Positions 39,042-47,840 are shown, counted from the stretch's first letter. The stretch: 64,000 nucleotides of DNA from Couchioplanes azureus (GCF_014648355.1 NZ_BMQY01000007.1:148486-212485), one strand, 5' to 3'. The notes: a model not told the origin generated them from the letters alone. Numbers and translations: made by a program.

Positions 39042-39764
39042 GTGCTGACGATCGGAATGCTCGGCGGAATGAGCTGGGAGTCCAGCGCCCACTACTACCG
39101 GCTGGTCAATGAGCTGGTCCGTGAGCGTCTCGGCGGCCTGCACTCGGCGCGGTGCGTGCTGTACTCCGTCGACTTCGCCGACATCGAGCACCTCCAGAGC
39201 ACCGGGCGGTGGGAAGAGGCGGGACGCCTGCTCGGCCAGGGCGCTGCCGCGGTGCAGGCCGCCGGCGCGGACCTGCTGCTGCTGTGCACCAACACCATGC
39301 ACAAGGTCGCCGACCAGGTGCAGGCCGCCGTGACCATTCCGCTGCTGCACCTGGCTGACGCGACCGCCGACGCGGTCACCGCCGCGGGCCTGCACACCGT
39401 GGGGCTGCTCGGCACCGCCTTCACCATGGAGCAGGACTTCTACCGGGATCGGCTCACCCGCCACGGCCTGCGGGTGATCGTCCCGGAACCGGACGACCGC
39501 GCCGAGGTGCATCGCATCATCTACGAGGAGCTCTGCCTCGGCGACGTCCGCCAGGCATCCCGGCAGACCTACCAGAAGGTCATCGAGCGCCTCGTCCGCT
39601 CCGGCGCGCAGGGCGTCATCCTCGGCTGCACGGAGATCGAACTCCTGATCTCACCCGCCGACAGCCCGGTCCCGGTCTTCCCGACCTCCAGGCTGCACGT
39701 CGAAGCCGCCGTCGACGCCGCACTACGAGACGCGACGCCGGCACCCGGCCCTGGCGCGGCGTGA
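39042..39764 (+). CDS. Aspartate/glutamate racemase family protein
   Basis: The 240-residue sequence has the two active-site cysteines of the cofactor-independent Asp/Glu racemase fold: LLLCTNTMHKVAD and GVILGCTEIELLI. The N-terminus is MLTIGMLGGMSWESSAHYYR, and the other conserved blocks are YSVDFADIEHLQ and VGLLGTAFTMEQDFYRDRL. AGGAAGGGAG precedes the GTG at 39042. Family members racemise aspartate or related acids, and a YgeA-like broad-specificity enzyme is the closest fit. It may feed peptidoglycan or secondary metabolism; the neighbours do not decide. Confidence 0.88.
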   Translation: MLTIGMLGGMSWESSAHYYRLVNELVRERLGGLHSARCVLYSVDFADIEHLQSTGRWEEAGRLLGQGAAAVQAAGADLLLLCTNTMHKVADQVQAAVTIPLLHLADATADAVTAAGLHTVGLLGTAFTMEQDFYRDRLTRHGLRVIVPEPDDRAEVHRIIYEELCLGDVRQASRQTYQKVIERLVRSGAQGVILGCTEIELLISPADSPVPVFPTSRLHVEAAVDAALRDATPAPGPGAA

Positions 39765-39855
39765 TCCCGGGGCGGCCGACCACGAGCGATCCCGACGGCC
39801 GTCGTCACGGCCGGAAGACTGTCAGGCTGAACCACCGGTCGCCGATCAGCGCATG

Positions 39856-40203
39856 CTAGGTCGATGCTTCGGCCCGGGTCAGGGTTGCCTCGACCGCTGC
39901 CGCACCCGGTACCTGGTGCACCGCGACGACCGCGCCGAGGGTCAGCGACCCGTACAGGTGCGGGTACGGCCCACCGTTCGGCATCATCTCCCACCGCAAC
40001 TGGTCACCGTACGCCCGCGCGTCGATCGCCAGGACGACGAGGGACTCCTCGTCGGCGAACCGTCGCGTGGCCGTGCTGACGACCTGCGCGCGCGTGGAGA
40101 GATGGAGGTACCCGCTGGTGCGGTCGAACGGCGAACCGTCGAAGCGTCCCGAGCTCCGGAACTGTGCCCATTCACTGGGCAAGAGGATCTTGTAGATGGG
40201 CAC
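39856..40203 (-). CDS. DUF952 domain protein
   Basis: This 115-residue protein matches DUF952: VPIYKILLPSEWAQFRSSG, DRTSGYLHLSTRAQVVSTAT and PNGGPYPHLYGSLTLGAVVAV. The conserved His/Ser positions form a glutathione-S-transferase-like pocket in known members, but no activity is settled. The GTG at 40203 gives the normal family start; the ATG codons nine and eleven codons upstream cannot be excluded. It is divergent from the FAD oxidoreductase gene, about 110 bp apart. Confidence 0.8.
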   Translation of the reverse strand: MPIYKILLPSEWAQFRSSGRFDGSPFDRTSGYLHLSTRAQVVSTATRRFADEESLVVLAIDARAYGDQLRWEMMPNGGPYPHLYGSLTLGAVVAVHQVPGAAAVEATLTRAEAST

Positions 40204-40314
40204 GGCGGAATGCTGGCACACCGCCGGCATGGACATCAACGGCACGCCGTGCTCGCCGTCAAGGTACGCGCCGAGGGCTCGCACGTCGCGTACGGGAGGC
40301 TCGATGATGGACGG

Positions 40315-41691
40315 ATGTCGCTGCCCCCGCACGCACCTCGCCATGCTGTCGTCATCGGTGGGAGCCTCGCCGGGCTCTGCGCCGCTCGTGTGCTCGCCGA
40401 CCACGTGGAGACCGTCACCGTCGTGGACCGTGACGAGTTTCCCGCCGGGCCCGCCGTACGCACAGGGCTGCCGCAGGCACACCACCTGCACGTGCTGATC
40501 CCGGCCGGCCAGGATGCGCTCGACCGGCTGTTTCCCGGCCTGATCGCGGGCCTGCACGAGCATGGTGCGGTGCCGGTCGCGGCGCCGGCCGAGGTGCTGT
40601 ACCTCAGCCCCACCGGGTGGCGTGACCGGTTCCCGGCCACGCACCGGCTGGTCGGTGCCAGCCGGGAGCTGATCGACTGGGCGCTGCGCCGGCGTCTGAT
40701 GCAGGACGGGCGGGTGCGGTTCCGCACCGGCCACGAAGTCGTGGGGCTGTTGCCGGCTCCGGGCGCGTACGGGATCGGCGGCGTGCTGCTGCGCGGCCGC
40801 TCGCCGGACGCCGACGTCGAGCCGCTGCCCGCGGACCTGGTCGTCGACGCGAGCGGGCGGGCCTCGCGGGCCGCGGACTGGCTCGAGCAGCTCGGGTACG
40901 GACGGCCCGGGGAGAGCCGCGTCGAGTCCGGACTCGCCTATGCCAGCCGCCGCTACGCCCTGCCCGAGGGGGCGACCGGCGGTTGGAAGCACATCCTGCT
41001 GATGCCCAAGGCGCCGGACGTGCGGCGGGGCGGTGTGCTGTACCCGATCGAGAACGGCAGGTGGATGGTCACCCTGGGCGGGCTCGGCGGCGACGTCCCG
41101 CCCACCGACGAGCGGGGGTTTCTGGAGTTCGCGCGGGACCTGCGCAGCCCGGTGATCTATGAGGCGATCCGGAACGGCACGCCGGACTCGCCGGTCCACG
41201 GCTACCGGCGGACCGCGAACCACCGCCGTCACTTCGAGGCCATGCCGCGCTGGCCGGACGGTTTCCTGGTGGTCGGCGACGCCGCCTGCACGTTCAATCC
41301 CGTGTACGGCCAGGGGATGACGGTCGCCGCCCAGGCCGCGCTGCTGCTCGACGAGCATCTGCGCGCCCACCCGGGCACCTTCGGTCGCGTCGCGCAGGCG
41401 GCGGTCGCGCGGTGCAGCGAAGCCCCCTGGCAGATCGCCACCGGCGCGGACCTGCGGTACCCGACGACGGTCGGCCCCCGGCCGGGGTGGGCGGCGCGGC
41501 TGAGCAACTGGTACCTCGATCGCACGTCCGATGTCGCCAACCGCGACGAGCACGTCGCCCGGGTGCTCGCCGACGTGCTGTATCTCGTCACACCGCCCAC
41601 GGCGTTGTTCCGCCCCGGCGTCGCCGTGCGGGTGTTCCGCGGCCGGCGCGGCCCCGCCCTGCAGGCTCCACCCGCGCCGGCCGTCCCCTGA
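40315..41691 (+). CDS. FAD-dependent oxidoreductase (geranylgeranyl-reductase/monooxygenase-like)
   Basis: The protein has 458 residues. The Rossmann motif is HAVVIGGSLAGLCAARVLAD with VTVVDRDEFP as the end of the second strand. The second FAD motif is FLVVGDAACTFNPVYGQGMT. Between them lie VVDASGRASRAADWLEQLGY and YPIENGRWMVTLGGLGGD. These features put it with the FAD-dependent hydroxylases that modify polyketides or lipids. I chose the ATG at 40315; the residues upstream in the frame are antisense to the DUF952 gene. No cluster genes accompany it, so a substrate cannot be inferred. Confidence 0.87.
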   Translation: MSLPPHAPRHAVVIGGSLAGLCAARVLADHVETVTVVDRDEFPAGPAVRTGLPQAHHLHVLIPAGQDALDRLFPGLIAGLHEHGAVPVAAPAEVLYLSPTGWRDRFPATHRLVGASRELIDWALRRRLMQDGRVRFRTGHEVVGLLPAPGAYGIGGVLLRGRSPDADVEPLPADLVVDASGRASRAADWLEQLGYGRPGESRVESGLAYASRRYALPEGATGGWKHILLMPKAPDVRRGGVLYPIENGRWMVTLGGLGGDVPPTDERGFLEFARDLRSPVIYEAIRNGTPDSPVHGYRRTANHRRHFEAMPRWPDGFLVVGDAACTFNPVYGQGMTVAAQAALLLDEHLRAHPGTFGRVAQAAVARCSEAPWQIATGADLRYPTTVGPRPGWAARLSNWYLDRTSDVANRDEHVARVLADVLYLVTPPTALFRPGVAVRVFRGRRGPALQAPPAPAVP

Positions 41692-41692
41692 C

Positions 41693-42244
41693 CTAGCCGC
41701 CCGGCCGGGCGAGACCTCGGGCGGCGCCCACGTACCGGTCGGTGACGTACTCCTGAACGATGCGGGTCAGTGCGCCACCGGATCGCGCGAGAAGCGATGC
41801 GGGGCGGCTGAAGGCTCGGATGCGGATCCGGACGTCGCCCGCATCGGTCAGCACGACCAGGAAGGCTTCCTCGCCCCGCTCCGGATGGCCGGGCAGGGTC
41901 CCGTACGCGAATCCCCGGCAGTCGTACGACTCCACCGTGTAGACCACGCGGCACGGGATCGTCAGCCGGAGCGGACCCCACCCGGCGCGAAGGATCACGA
42001 TGGCGCCCGTCGCGGCCCTGTCCGCGGTGCTGGTGACGGCGAGGCCGGCTCCCCGGTGCATGTGCCAGCCGAAGAGCCCGCCGGCCGCCCGCTCGAACGC
42101 CGGCCGTCCGGTGCCGATCGAGACGTCGCGGAGCACATGCCCGTATCCCGTCGGCAGGCGGTCGTCACGAGTGGCGCCCGCCTGCGGGTAGGTCAGGTCG
42201 GCAGCGGCCAGCCGGGCGAGGGCTCTTGCGTCTTTCGAGCGCAC
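41693..42244 (-). CDS. DUF1990 family protein
   Basis: This 183-residue protein matches DUF1990: LTYPQAGATRDDRLPTGYGH, FERAAGGLFGWHMHRGAGL, VESYDCRGFAYGTLPGHPERGEE (shown only in part) and IRAFSRPASLLARSGG. The family has an SRPBCC-like fold and no known activity. The best start is the GTG at 42244, which gives the typical family length; longer frames upstream overlap the next gene. It converges with the FAD oxidoreductase with one base between the stops. Confidence 0.82.
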   Translation of the reverse strand: MRSKDARALARLAAADLTYPQAGATRDDRLPTGYGHVLRDVSIGTGRPAFERAAGGLFGWHMHRGAGLAVTSTADRAATGAIVILRAGWGPLRLTIPCRVVYTVESYDCRGFAYGTLPGHPERGEEAFLVVLTDAGDVRIRIRAFSRPASLLARSGGALTRIVQEYVTDRYVGAARGLARPGG

Positions 42245-42296
42245 CGGATCACGGTACGCGAGCAGCGGCGTACGGCATGCGCCGAACGTGCCGGTC

Positions 42297-42857
42297 TCAG
42301 TGGCGGTGCGCTTCGTCGCAAGCCGCCTCCGTCCCGGCAAGGGCCGCGATGAACGGCTCCCGTACGCCCGGATCGCAATGGGCCTGTTCCAGGGCACGTT
42401 TGTCCGCGTCGGGGTCCGGGCCGGCGGTGTGGTCGGTCCCCGGCCCGCAGGCGACCGGCATCGAACCCGCCCCGTCCCAGCCTCGGTGCCCCGCAAAGGT
42501 GACGTCGATGACGACCGGCTCGCCGCCGAGCCTGATGGTCAGATAGCGGTGCACGTCCCACAGGCCCTCCTCGGGCACCGCGGCGGCCGCGCGGGCTCCG
42601 AAGCTGCGGGCGGCGTCCCGCGGCGTGCACCGGTAGACGCGATGGACCAGCTGCGGTTCGACGTGCGGCCAGCGTTCCGCCAGGACGGCTGCGAGCAGGG
42701 CGTGCTTCGTGGAGCAGGTGCCCCGCCATTCGGCGAGTGCCCCGCGGGCGCTCCGCTCGGCGGGGCGCCCGTACGGCATCGAGTGCACCGCTGCCACGAC
42801 GTCCACGATGGAGGCGTCCGCAGGAAGACCGGCTCTTGCCCTCAGCGATTCCCACAC
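42297..42857 (-). CDS. Transglutaminase-like cysteine hydrolase fold protein
   Basis: This 186-residue protein has the order of a papain/transglutaminase-like active site: Cys48 in AEWRGTCSTKHALLAAVL, His103 in GLWDVHRYLTIRL and Asp118 in GEPVVIDVTFAGH. The spacing fits a Cys-His-Asp triad. I chose the GTG at 42857 (VWESLRARAG); a longer open frame upstream is antisense to other sequence. Acidic residues and cysteines are frequent in the C-terminal 50 residues. Its substrate, whether protease, amidase or transferase, cannot be read from the sequence. Confidence 0.7.
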   Translation of the reverse strand: MWESLRARAGLPADASIVDVVAAVHSMPYGRPAERSARGALAEWRGTCSTKHALLAAVLAERWPHVEPQLVHRVYRCTPRDAARSFGARAAAAVPEEGLWDVHRYLTIRLGGEPVVIDVTFAGHRGWDGAGSMPVACGPGTDHTAGPDPDADKRALEQAHCDPGVREPFIAALAGTEAACDEAHRH

Positions 42858-42979
42858 CGGTCCATTATCGGGTACGCCGCCTGTCGCGTGCGGGCCTGCC
42901 GTCGGGGTCAGTGGGGGAACGCACGGACAGTTCGGGTGGAGACGAATCACCGGCGCAAACGACGTGCCGGAGAGCTTCC

Positions 42980-43675
42980 CTACACCGCCCCGTCCGGTTC
43001 GGCGGCGAACCTTGCGGCGAACTCGTCCTGCAGGGAGAACAACTCCGCCATGGGTGATGGTTGTCGAGTGGTGCCGGCCAGGTTCTGCTGTGCCTCCCGA
43101 GACCAGAGGAACGGGAAGATCGTGATGCCGTGTGTCAGGGGCAGCGGGCGCACTTCTTCCCGCCATCCCGGCCACCGCAACGCGTCGTAGAACTCGGCCG
43201 TTCCGCCCTCGGCGATCCACGACAGCCACCCACCGTGGCCGGCGCCGACATACTCCCACTGCAGCGTGTCGGGCCCGAAATAGCACACGTCACCCGGGTC
43301 GCCGGGACGGCCGAGGGCCCGGGGCGCCGGGCCGTTGACCTCGAACCGCCCGCCGAGTACGTCGTACCCCACCAGCAACGCCGACGGCGGGCGTTGGTCA
43401 CCCGGCAAGCCGTTGGCCTCCGCGAGTGAGGGCACGCCGTGGCCGCCGTCCCCGCCGAGCACCCGCAGCCAGCCATCGTCGACCAGCAGGCCGCCGGTGT
43501 GCAACGCCAACGCGCCGAGCCGCGACCGCGCGGTCACCTGTAGCCGGTGCAAGGTCTCCCGGCCCGCGGCCGGGGAGACCGGCAAGATCCTCACCTGAGG
43601 ATTGGCCAGCAGCTCGACCTCGAGCTCCGGCCACGCGGGATCCGGGATGTCCATCAACTCATCGGCGGTACGCAT
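42980..43675 (-). CDS. DUF2625 family protein
   Basis: The 231-residue sequence matches DUF2625: MRTADELMDIPDPAWPELE, LQVTARSRLGALALHTGG, LLVDDGWLRVLGGDGGHG, VGYDVLGGRFEVNGP, DVCYFGPDTLQWEYVG and FYDALRWPGWREEV. GGAGAGGATG lies upstream of the ATG at 43675. The family is widespread in bacteria with no assigned role; a possible immunity function is speculation. It is divergent from the short damaged gene at 43710. Confidence 0.85.
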   Translation of the reverse strand: MRTADELMDIPDPAWPELEVELLANPQVRILPVSPAAGRETLHRLQVTARSRLGALALHTGGLLVDDGWLRVLGGDGGHGVPSLAEANGLPGDQRPPSALLVGYDVLGGRFEVNGPAPRALGRPGDPGDVCYFGPDTLQWEYVGAGHGGWLSWIAEGGTAEFYDALRWPGWREEVRPLPLTHGITIFPFLWSREAQQNLAGTTRQPSPMAELFSLQDEFAARFAAEPDGAV

Positions 43676-43709
43676 CCGATCATCATCCTCTCCGGATCTG
43701 GACGCGGTT

Positions 43710-43863
43710 GTGCAGCGAACCGTGCTCACGGGTGAGGAACCGGTCCGCGAGGTCGTCCGCACCGAGGACGACAGCTGGCTCATCGCGGACGGCGGGGCAC
43801 ATCGTCGCGCGCGTCGATTCCGGCCTGCCCTGGGTCGTCAGCCGCCATGAGTGGACGGAGTGA
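43710..43863 (+). pseudogene. Short frame-disrupted gene, possible small unknown protein
   Basis: From GTG 43710 the frame reads VQRTVLTGEEPVREVVRTEDD then SWLIADGG before running into low-quality basic sequence. Another frame near 43795-43861 continues with HIVARVDSGLPWVVSRHEWTE and a stop at 43861-43863. Together they resemble one small protein split by a shift of about one base. The join is inferred by sense of the residues only, and the original may have lost a central part. It may equally be a sequencing error. Confidence 0.35.
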
Positions 43864-43889
43864 GCTTCGTGTCGAGGCCCGCCTCCGGC

Positions 43890-44297
43890 TCAATCTCGTC
43901 TGAATCGGGGGCCGAGGGAGTGTCCCAGGGCGGTGCCGAGAATCTTGTGTGCCGGGTCATCCTTCAGCCACAGCAGCTTGTGACGGCTGCCGTCACGCAT
44001 CTTCAGCGCCAGTCGGTCCGTCAGGATGCCGCGGTGAAGCCGGGCCTCGGCTACTTCGTCGAGTAGGAGGAACTTGTTGGTCCGGTGGGCGGATGTGATG
44101 TCTCGCTGAGCCAAGGCCGACGCCGGTACCTCGGGCAGTGGGACCGGGACGGTGCGGCCGTTCTTGTTCGCTCGTGTCTCGTGCAGGGTCAGTCGACGCC
44201 GGACCAGATGACGTGGCAGCAACCACAGCTCACCGTGGATCCAGTCGGCCCATCCCGTCGTGCAGCTCCTGCTGATCAGCCGTGCTGTCTCGTTCAC
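43890..44297 (-). CDS. Conserved hypothetical protein, 135 aa
   Basis: I do not recognise a named family. The sequence starts (GTG) VNETARLISRSCTTGWADWI and continues HGELWLLPRHLVRRRLTL, RTNKFLLLDEVAEARLHRG and LKMRDGSRHKLLWLKDDPAH. It is basic and rich in aromatic/Leu residues that fit a small beta-sandwich, and it resembles other actinobacterial hypotheticals. No membrane segment is visible. It is transcribed away from the damaged gene at 44475-44665 with a short gap. Confidence 0.65.
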   Translation of the reverse strand: MNETARLISRSCTTGWADWIHGELWLLPRHLVRRRLTLHETRANKNGRTVPVPLPEVPASALAQRDITSAHRTNKFLLLDEVAEARLHRGILTDRLALKMRDGSRHKLLWLKDDPAHKILGTALGHSLGPRFRRD

Positions 44298-44474
44298 GGC
44301 GACACGCTAGCGAACAGCGGTACGGAGCTTCCTTCGCGTGCCCGCTACCCGATCGCACGGCAGGCTGCGGTCGGCAGCGATCATCGGCGGGGCCGGACGA
44401 CGAATGCTTCGACCAGTCGCCGATCAGTGGCGGTTCATCCAGTTGTGCGGCACCGGCTTACGCAGGGCGGCATG

Positions 44475-44665
44475 TCAGGGATTCCGCTTCTCGTCGGCAG
44501 TCAAGTCGTCGACGGCGTCGCTGAAACCCGGCTCGAATTCGCCGTACGAGTGCTGTTTCACGACGTCCCCGCGCGGCGTTTTCCGGCATTGTGAGAAACC
44601 GGCGGAGCGAGTCGCCGTCGGCCTTCATCTCCCGGGCCATCGCTGCGAAATCGTTCGGTGGTCAC
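44475..44665 (-). pseudogene. Small decayed gene with two apparent frameshifts
   Basis: Behind AGGAG the minus strand starts GTGACCACC (44665) and quickly moves to another frame with NDFAAMAREMKADGDSLRRF, TMPENAARG, then to a third frame with VVKQHSYGEFEPGFSDAV, DDLTADEKRNP and a stop at 44475-44477. The three pieces join into a sensible 60-residue acidic protein. The 191-bp length is not a multiple of three, which fits two shifts. The family is unknown to me. Confidence 0.4.
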
Positions 44666-44692
44666 GTCGATGTATCTCCTGAAAGCCATCGA

Positions 44693-44713
44693 GCAGAATG
44701 CTCTAGATTCTGC
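44693..44713. promoter_or_regulatory. Inverted repeat upstream of both flanking genes
   Basis: GCAGAAT and ATTCTGC form a perfect 7+7+7 inverted repeat. It lies just before the start of the damaged minus-strand gene and 88 bp before the glutamate-synthase-like ATG. The AT-rich centre suggests a regulator site rather than a terminator. Confidence 0.45.
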
Positions 44714-44800
44714 ATGCTCGCAGCGCGTCCGGCGGATCCGGGTTTCGGCCGGGTGGTTGCGGCCGTTTAGCGGCCCGGCCCGGCGGCAATATGATCCGGC

Positions 44801-46378
44801 ATGAGGCGGGGCATCGGTGCGGCCGCGGCAGCCGCAGTGTCGGCGCTGGCGGCGGTCGCCGTCCGCGATCTTCTGCAGCGCGACCATGCGCTGCTGCGCA
44901 ACTTCCCGGTCATCGGCCACGGCCGGTACCTCATCGAGGCGATCGGGCCTGAGCTGCGGCAGTACGTGGTGGCCGGCAACAACGAGGAGCGGCCGTTCAC
45001 CCGGGACCAGCGGCGCTGGGTGTACGCGTCGGCGAAGAAAGAGAACAACTACTTCGGCTTCGGTACGGACAACGACATCGAGTACACGGCCGGGTATCCG
45101 ATCATCAAGCACCGTACGTTCGGGCGGGCGGTGCCTCGGTCCACGCCGGCGGCCGGGTACGAGGCGTCCGTACCGTGTGCGAAGGTTCTCGGGGCGGCGC
45201 GGGGCCGGGCGCGGGCGTTCCGGCCGGACTCGGTCGTCAACATCTCCGGTATGAGCTACGGCTCGCTGTCCGGCACGGCGATCGAGGCGCTGAACCGGGG
45301 CGCGGCGCTGGCCGGGTGCCTGCAGAACACCGGGGAGGGCGGGCTGTCGCCGTACCATCGGCATGGCGGCGACCTGGTCTTCCAGATCGGCACCGCGTAC
45401 TTCGGCTGCCGGGACGCGCACGGCCGGTTCGACCTGCGGCGGCTCAAGGACCTGGTGGCCGGCGCCCCGGTGCGGGCCCTGGAGATCAAGCTCAGCCAGG
45501 GCGCCAAGCCCAGCCTCGGCGGGCTGCTTCCGGGCGCGAAGGTGTCCGCGGAGATCGCCGCCACCCGCGGTATCCCGCAGGGCGTCGACTGCGTGAGTCC
45601 CTCCCGGCACGCCGAGTTCGGCGACACCGACAGCCTGCTCGACTGGGTGGAGCTGCTCGCCGCGGAGACCGGCCTGCCGGTCGGCATCAAGTCCGCGGTC
45701 GGTGACCTGGACTTCTGGGACGAGCTGACCTCGCTGATGGCCACGACCGGGCGCGGCGTCGACTTCGTGACGATCGACGGCGGCGAGGGAGGCACCGGCG
45801 CGGCGCCGCTGATCTTCACCGACACGGTCTCGCTGCCGTTCCAGGTCGGCTTCGCCCGGGTGTACGCGATGTTCGCCGAGCGCGGCCTGCACGAGCAGGT
45901 CGTCTTCGTCGGTGCCGGCAAGCTCGGGCTGCCGGACAACGCCGTGGTCGCGTTCGCGCTCGGCTGCGACATGGTGAACGTGGCCCGTGAGGCGATGCTG
46001 GCGATCGGCTGCATCCAGGCGCAGAAGTGCCACACCGACGCGTGCCCGACCGGCGTGGCCACCCAGAACCCCTGGCTCACCCGGGGGCTCGACCCGGCGC
46101 TCAAGTCCGTACGCGCCGCCAACTACGTCAAGACCCTGCGCCGCGACCTGCTCAAGGTCGCCGAGGCGTGCGGCGTCGAACACCCCGGCCTGATCGACAC
46201 CGGCTCGGTGGAGATCCTCGACGGCCGCACGGCGGCCACCGGACTGGACCACGTGTACGGCTACCGCCCCGGCTGGGGCCTGCCGTCGGAAGCGGACCGG
46301 AAGGCCATCGCCGAGCTCATGCGCGCCACCGAGCCGCAGGGCGGCAGCGCCCCACCGTCACGCTCGGCGATGGCATGA
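44801..46378 (+). CDS. FMN-binding glutamate synthase family protein
   Basis: This 525-residue protein matches the GltB FMN-binding/central domain group (YerD-like). Motifs include NISGMSYGSLSGTAIEAL, NTGEGGLSPYHRHGGDLVFQ, DCVSPSRHAEF, TIDGGEGGTGAAPLIF and the Cys-containing QKCHTDACPTGVATQ, which binds iron-sulfur in GltB. The N-terminus is hydrophobic (RRGIGAAAAAAVSALAAVAV) and may anchor it to the membrane. There is no glutamine amidotransferase domain, so it is not a whole glutamate synthase. TATGAT lies five bases before the ATG, suggesting a leaderless transcript. Confidence 0.9.
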   Translation: MRRGIGAAAAAAVSALAAVAVRDLLQRDHALLRNFPVIGHGRYLIEAIGPELRQYVVAGNNEERPFTRDQRRWVYASAKKENNYFGFGTDNDIEYTAGYPIIKHRTFGRAVPRSTPAAGYEASVPCAKVLGAARGRARAFRPDSVVNISGMSYGSLSGTAIEALNRGAALAGCLQNTGEGGLSPYHRHGGDLVFQIGTAYFGCRDAHGRFDLRRLKDLVAGAPVRALEIKLSQGAKPSLGGLLPGAKVSAEIAATRGIPQGVDCVSPSRHAEFGDTDSLLDWVELLAAETGLPVGIKSAVGDLDFWDELTSLMATTGRGVDFVTIDGGEGGTGAAPLIFTDTVSLPFQVGFARVYAMFAERGLHEQVVFVGAGKLGLPDNAVVAFALGCDMVNVAREAMLAIGCIQAQKCHTDACPTGVATQNPWLTRGLDPALKSVRAANYVKTLRRDLLKVAEACGVEHPGLIDTGSVEILDGRTAATGLDHVYGYRPGWGLPSEADRKAIAELMRATEPQGGSAPPSRSAMA

Positions 46379-46468
46379 GCCGCTGCGCGCCGACCCGCGT
46401 GCCGGCGGTGCGAGGAGATGGCAGGCAGGCGTGGTGTAGCGGCTCGCGGGGTGGGCATCCCTTCCGCC

Positions 46469-46744
46469 ATGACCGCACATTCTCCGTACCGAGAGTCCGA
46501 TCTTGATCGACTGCACCGCGACACGAAGCGGCTCGCCCAGCGCGGACGGGAGGCGGCCGACCGGTTCGCCGAGGTCGAGCTGCGGGTGGCCGCGGTCGAG
46601 GACCAGGTCGCCGAGACGTACGACCGGCTGGCCGACAGCCGCGGTGACGCCGGCTACCGCGCGCGGGCGGATGCGGCGCGCGAGCACGCCGAGCAGGCCC
46701 GCCGGATGGCCGACCGCGAGAAAGCCGCGGCCCAGGGGGACTAG
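46469..46744 (+). CDS. Small coiled-coil hypothetical protein
   Basis: The 91-residue protein reads MTAHSPYRESDLDRLHRDTK, then RLAQRGREAADRFAEVELRV, AAVEDQVAETYDRLADSRGD, and ARADAAREHAEQARRMADRE. Heptad-like spacing of hydrophobic residues over 60 residues predicts a coiled coil. No homologous family is recognised. It follows the glutamate-synthase-like gene by 90 bp on the same strand; the two are possibly co-transcribed. It converges on the chemoreceptor gene with a 22-bp gap. Confidence 0.65.
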   Translation: MTAHSPYRESDLDRLHRDTKRLAQRGREAADRFAEVELRVAAVEDQVAETYDRLADSRGDAGYRARADAAREHAEQARRMADREKAAAQGD

Positions 46745-46766
46745 CTGATCGCGCACAGGGCCCGGC

Positions 46767-47840
46767 TCAGGTGGTGAGCTGCCGCAGCCGGTCCGCCTGC
46801 TCGCGCAGGTTCGCCGCCGCGCCCAGCACTGTTTCGGCGCCCTGGGCGGCGGCCGTCGCCGACTCGGCGACGGCGTGCATGCCGGAGGACATCTCGGCGC
46901 TGGTGGCGGTCTGTTCCTCGACCGCCGCCGCGATCATGGTCTGTTGTTCCGCGATGTTCTCGATGAGCCCGACGATGCCGGAGATGCCGTCCACCGCCTG
47001 CAGGCTCTCGGTCTGGATCGCCTTGATCATGCCGATGATCTGCTGGGTGGCCTCGGCGCTGCGCCCGGCCAGCTCCTTGACCTCCGCGGCCACGACCGCG
47101 AAGCCCTTGCCCGCCGCGCCCGCCCGCGCGGACTCGATCTGGGCGTTGAGCGCGAGCAGCTTGGTCTGCTCGGCCACCGCGATGATGAGCTTGGTGACGT
47201 TGCCGATCTCCTGGCTGGAGCCCTGGAGCTGGTTCATGCTGTTCGCGGTCGACCGCGCGGACGCGACCGCCGTGTCGGTGCTCGTCGTCGCGCTCGTCAC
47301 CCGTCCGGCGATCTCGCGGATGCTCTCGGCCATCTCGGTGGAGTTGCGCGAGATCGCGTCGGCCCGCTCGGCGCTCCGGCCGGCGGCGTCGGCCAGCTGG
47401 CGCCCGGCCTCGGCCAGCTCGGAACTGGCCCGGGTCAGCTCGGTGACCAGCGAGTTGACGAGCTCGTTGGCCTCCACCTTCTCGGTCTCGTCCGACCACG
47501 TGAAGATGAAGCCGCCGGGGAAGCGGTCGATGGTGACGCCCCCGTGCAGTTTCCTGCCGTTGACCTCGGTCGGGATGTGCGTGGTGAGCGGGAACTCGGT
47601 CGCGGTCTGCATGATGCGCATCATCCCGCTGCGCAGTTCGAGCATTGCCTGCTCGCCGTGTTGCCCGACGGCGCGCCGGGTGAGTTCGTCGGCGGCCTTG
47701 TTCCGGAAGACGATCTCACCTGCGGCGTTGGCGATGATCAAGACGGTTGGCGCGGCGTGCAGCGCGGCCAGCAGCGTCTCCGCCGAACGCAGCATCGGCG
47801 GCACACCCGGCCCCGTCCCCGCGGATCCCTTCCTGATCAT
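46767..47840 (-). CDS. Soluble PAS chemoreceptor-like protein (MCP signalling domain)
   Basis: This 357-residue protein has an N-terminal PAS-like domain (AAPTVLIIANAAGEIVFRN; DRFPGGFIFTWSDETEK) and a C-terminal MCP signalling domain. The hairpin tip is EQTKLLALNAQIESARAGAA-GKGFAVVAAEVKELAGRS, which is strongly conserved. No membrane helix is visible. GGAGGAGGAG precedes the ATG at 47840. A cytosolic receptor fits a motile or sporangiospore-forming actinomycete such as Actinoplanes, whose spores swim. No CheA or CheW gene is in the window, so its partner is elsewhere. Confidence 0.87.
   Translation of the reverse strand: MIRKGSAGTGPGVPPMLRSAETLLAALHAAPTVLIIANAAGEIVFRNKAADELTRRAVGQHGEQAMLELRSGMMRIMQTATEFPLTTHIPTEVNGRKLHGGVTIDRFPGGFIFTWSDETEKVEANELVNSLVTELTRASSELAEAGRQLADAAGRSAERADAISRNSTEMAESIREIAGRVTSATTSTDTAVASARSTANSMNQLQGSSQEIGNVTKLIIAVAEQTKLLALNAQIESARAGAAGKGFAVVAAEVKELAGRSAEATQQIIGMIKAIQTESLQAVDGISGIVGLIENIAEQQTMIAAAVEEQTATSAEMSSGMHAVAESATAAAQGAETVLGAAANLREQADRLRQLTT

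Larger units (their letters stand above)
44298..44800. other. Intergenic stretch, largely non-coding
   Basis: About 500 bp separate the hypothetical gene at 43890 from the glutamate-synthase-like gene. The only coding-like content is the damaged minus-strand gene at 44475-44665. A perfect inverted repeat (44693-44713) and a TATGAT -10-like hexamer just before the ATG at 44801 belong to the regulatory side. I see nothing else. Confidence 0.5.

Noticed and set aside
44558..46252. Long minus-strand frame across the glutamate-synthase-like gene
   Set aside because: The plus strand has unmistakable GltB-type motifs. The reverse translation has none.
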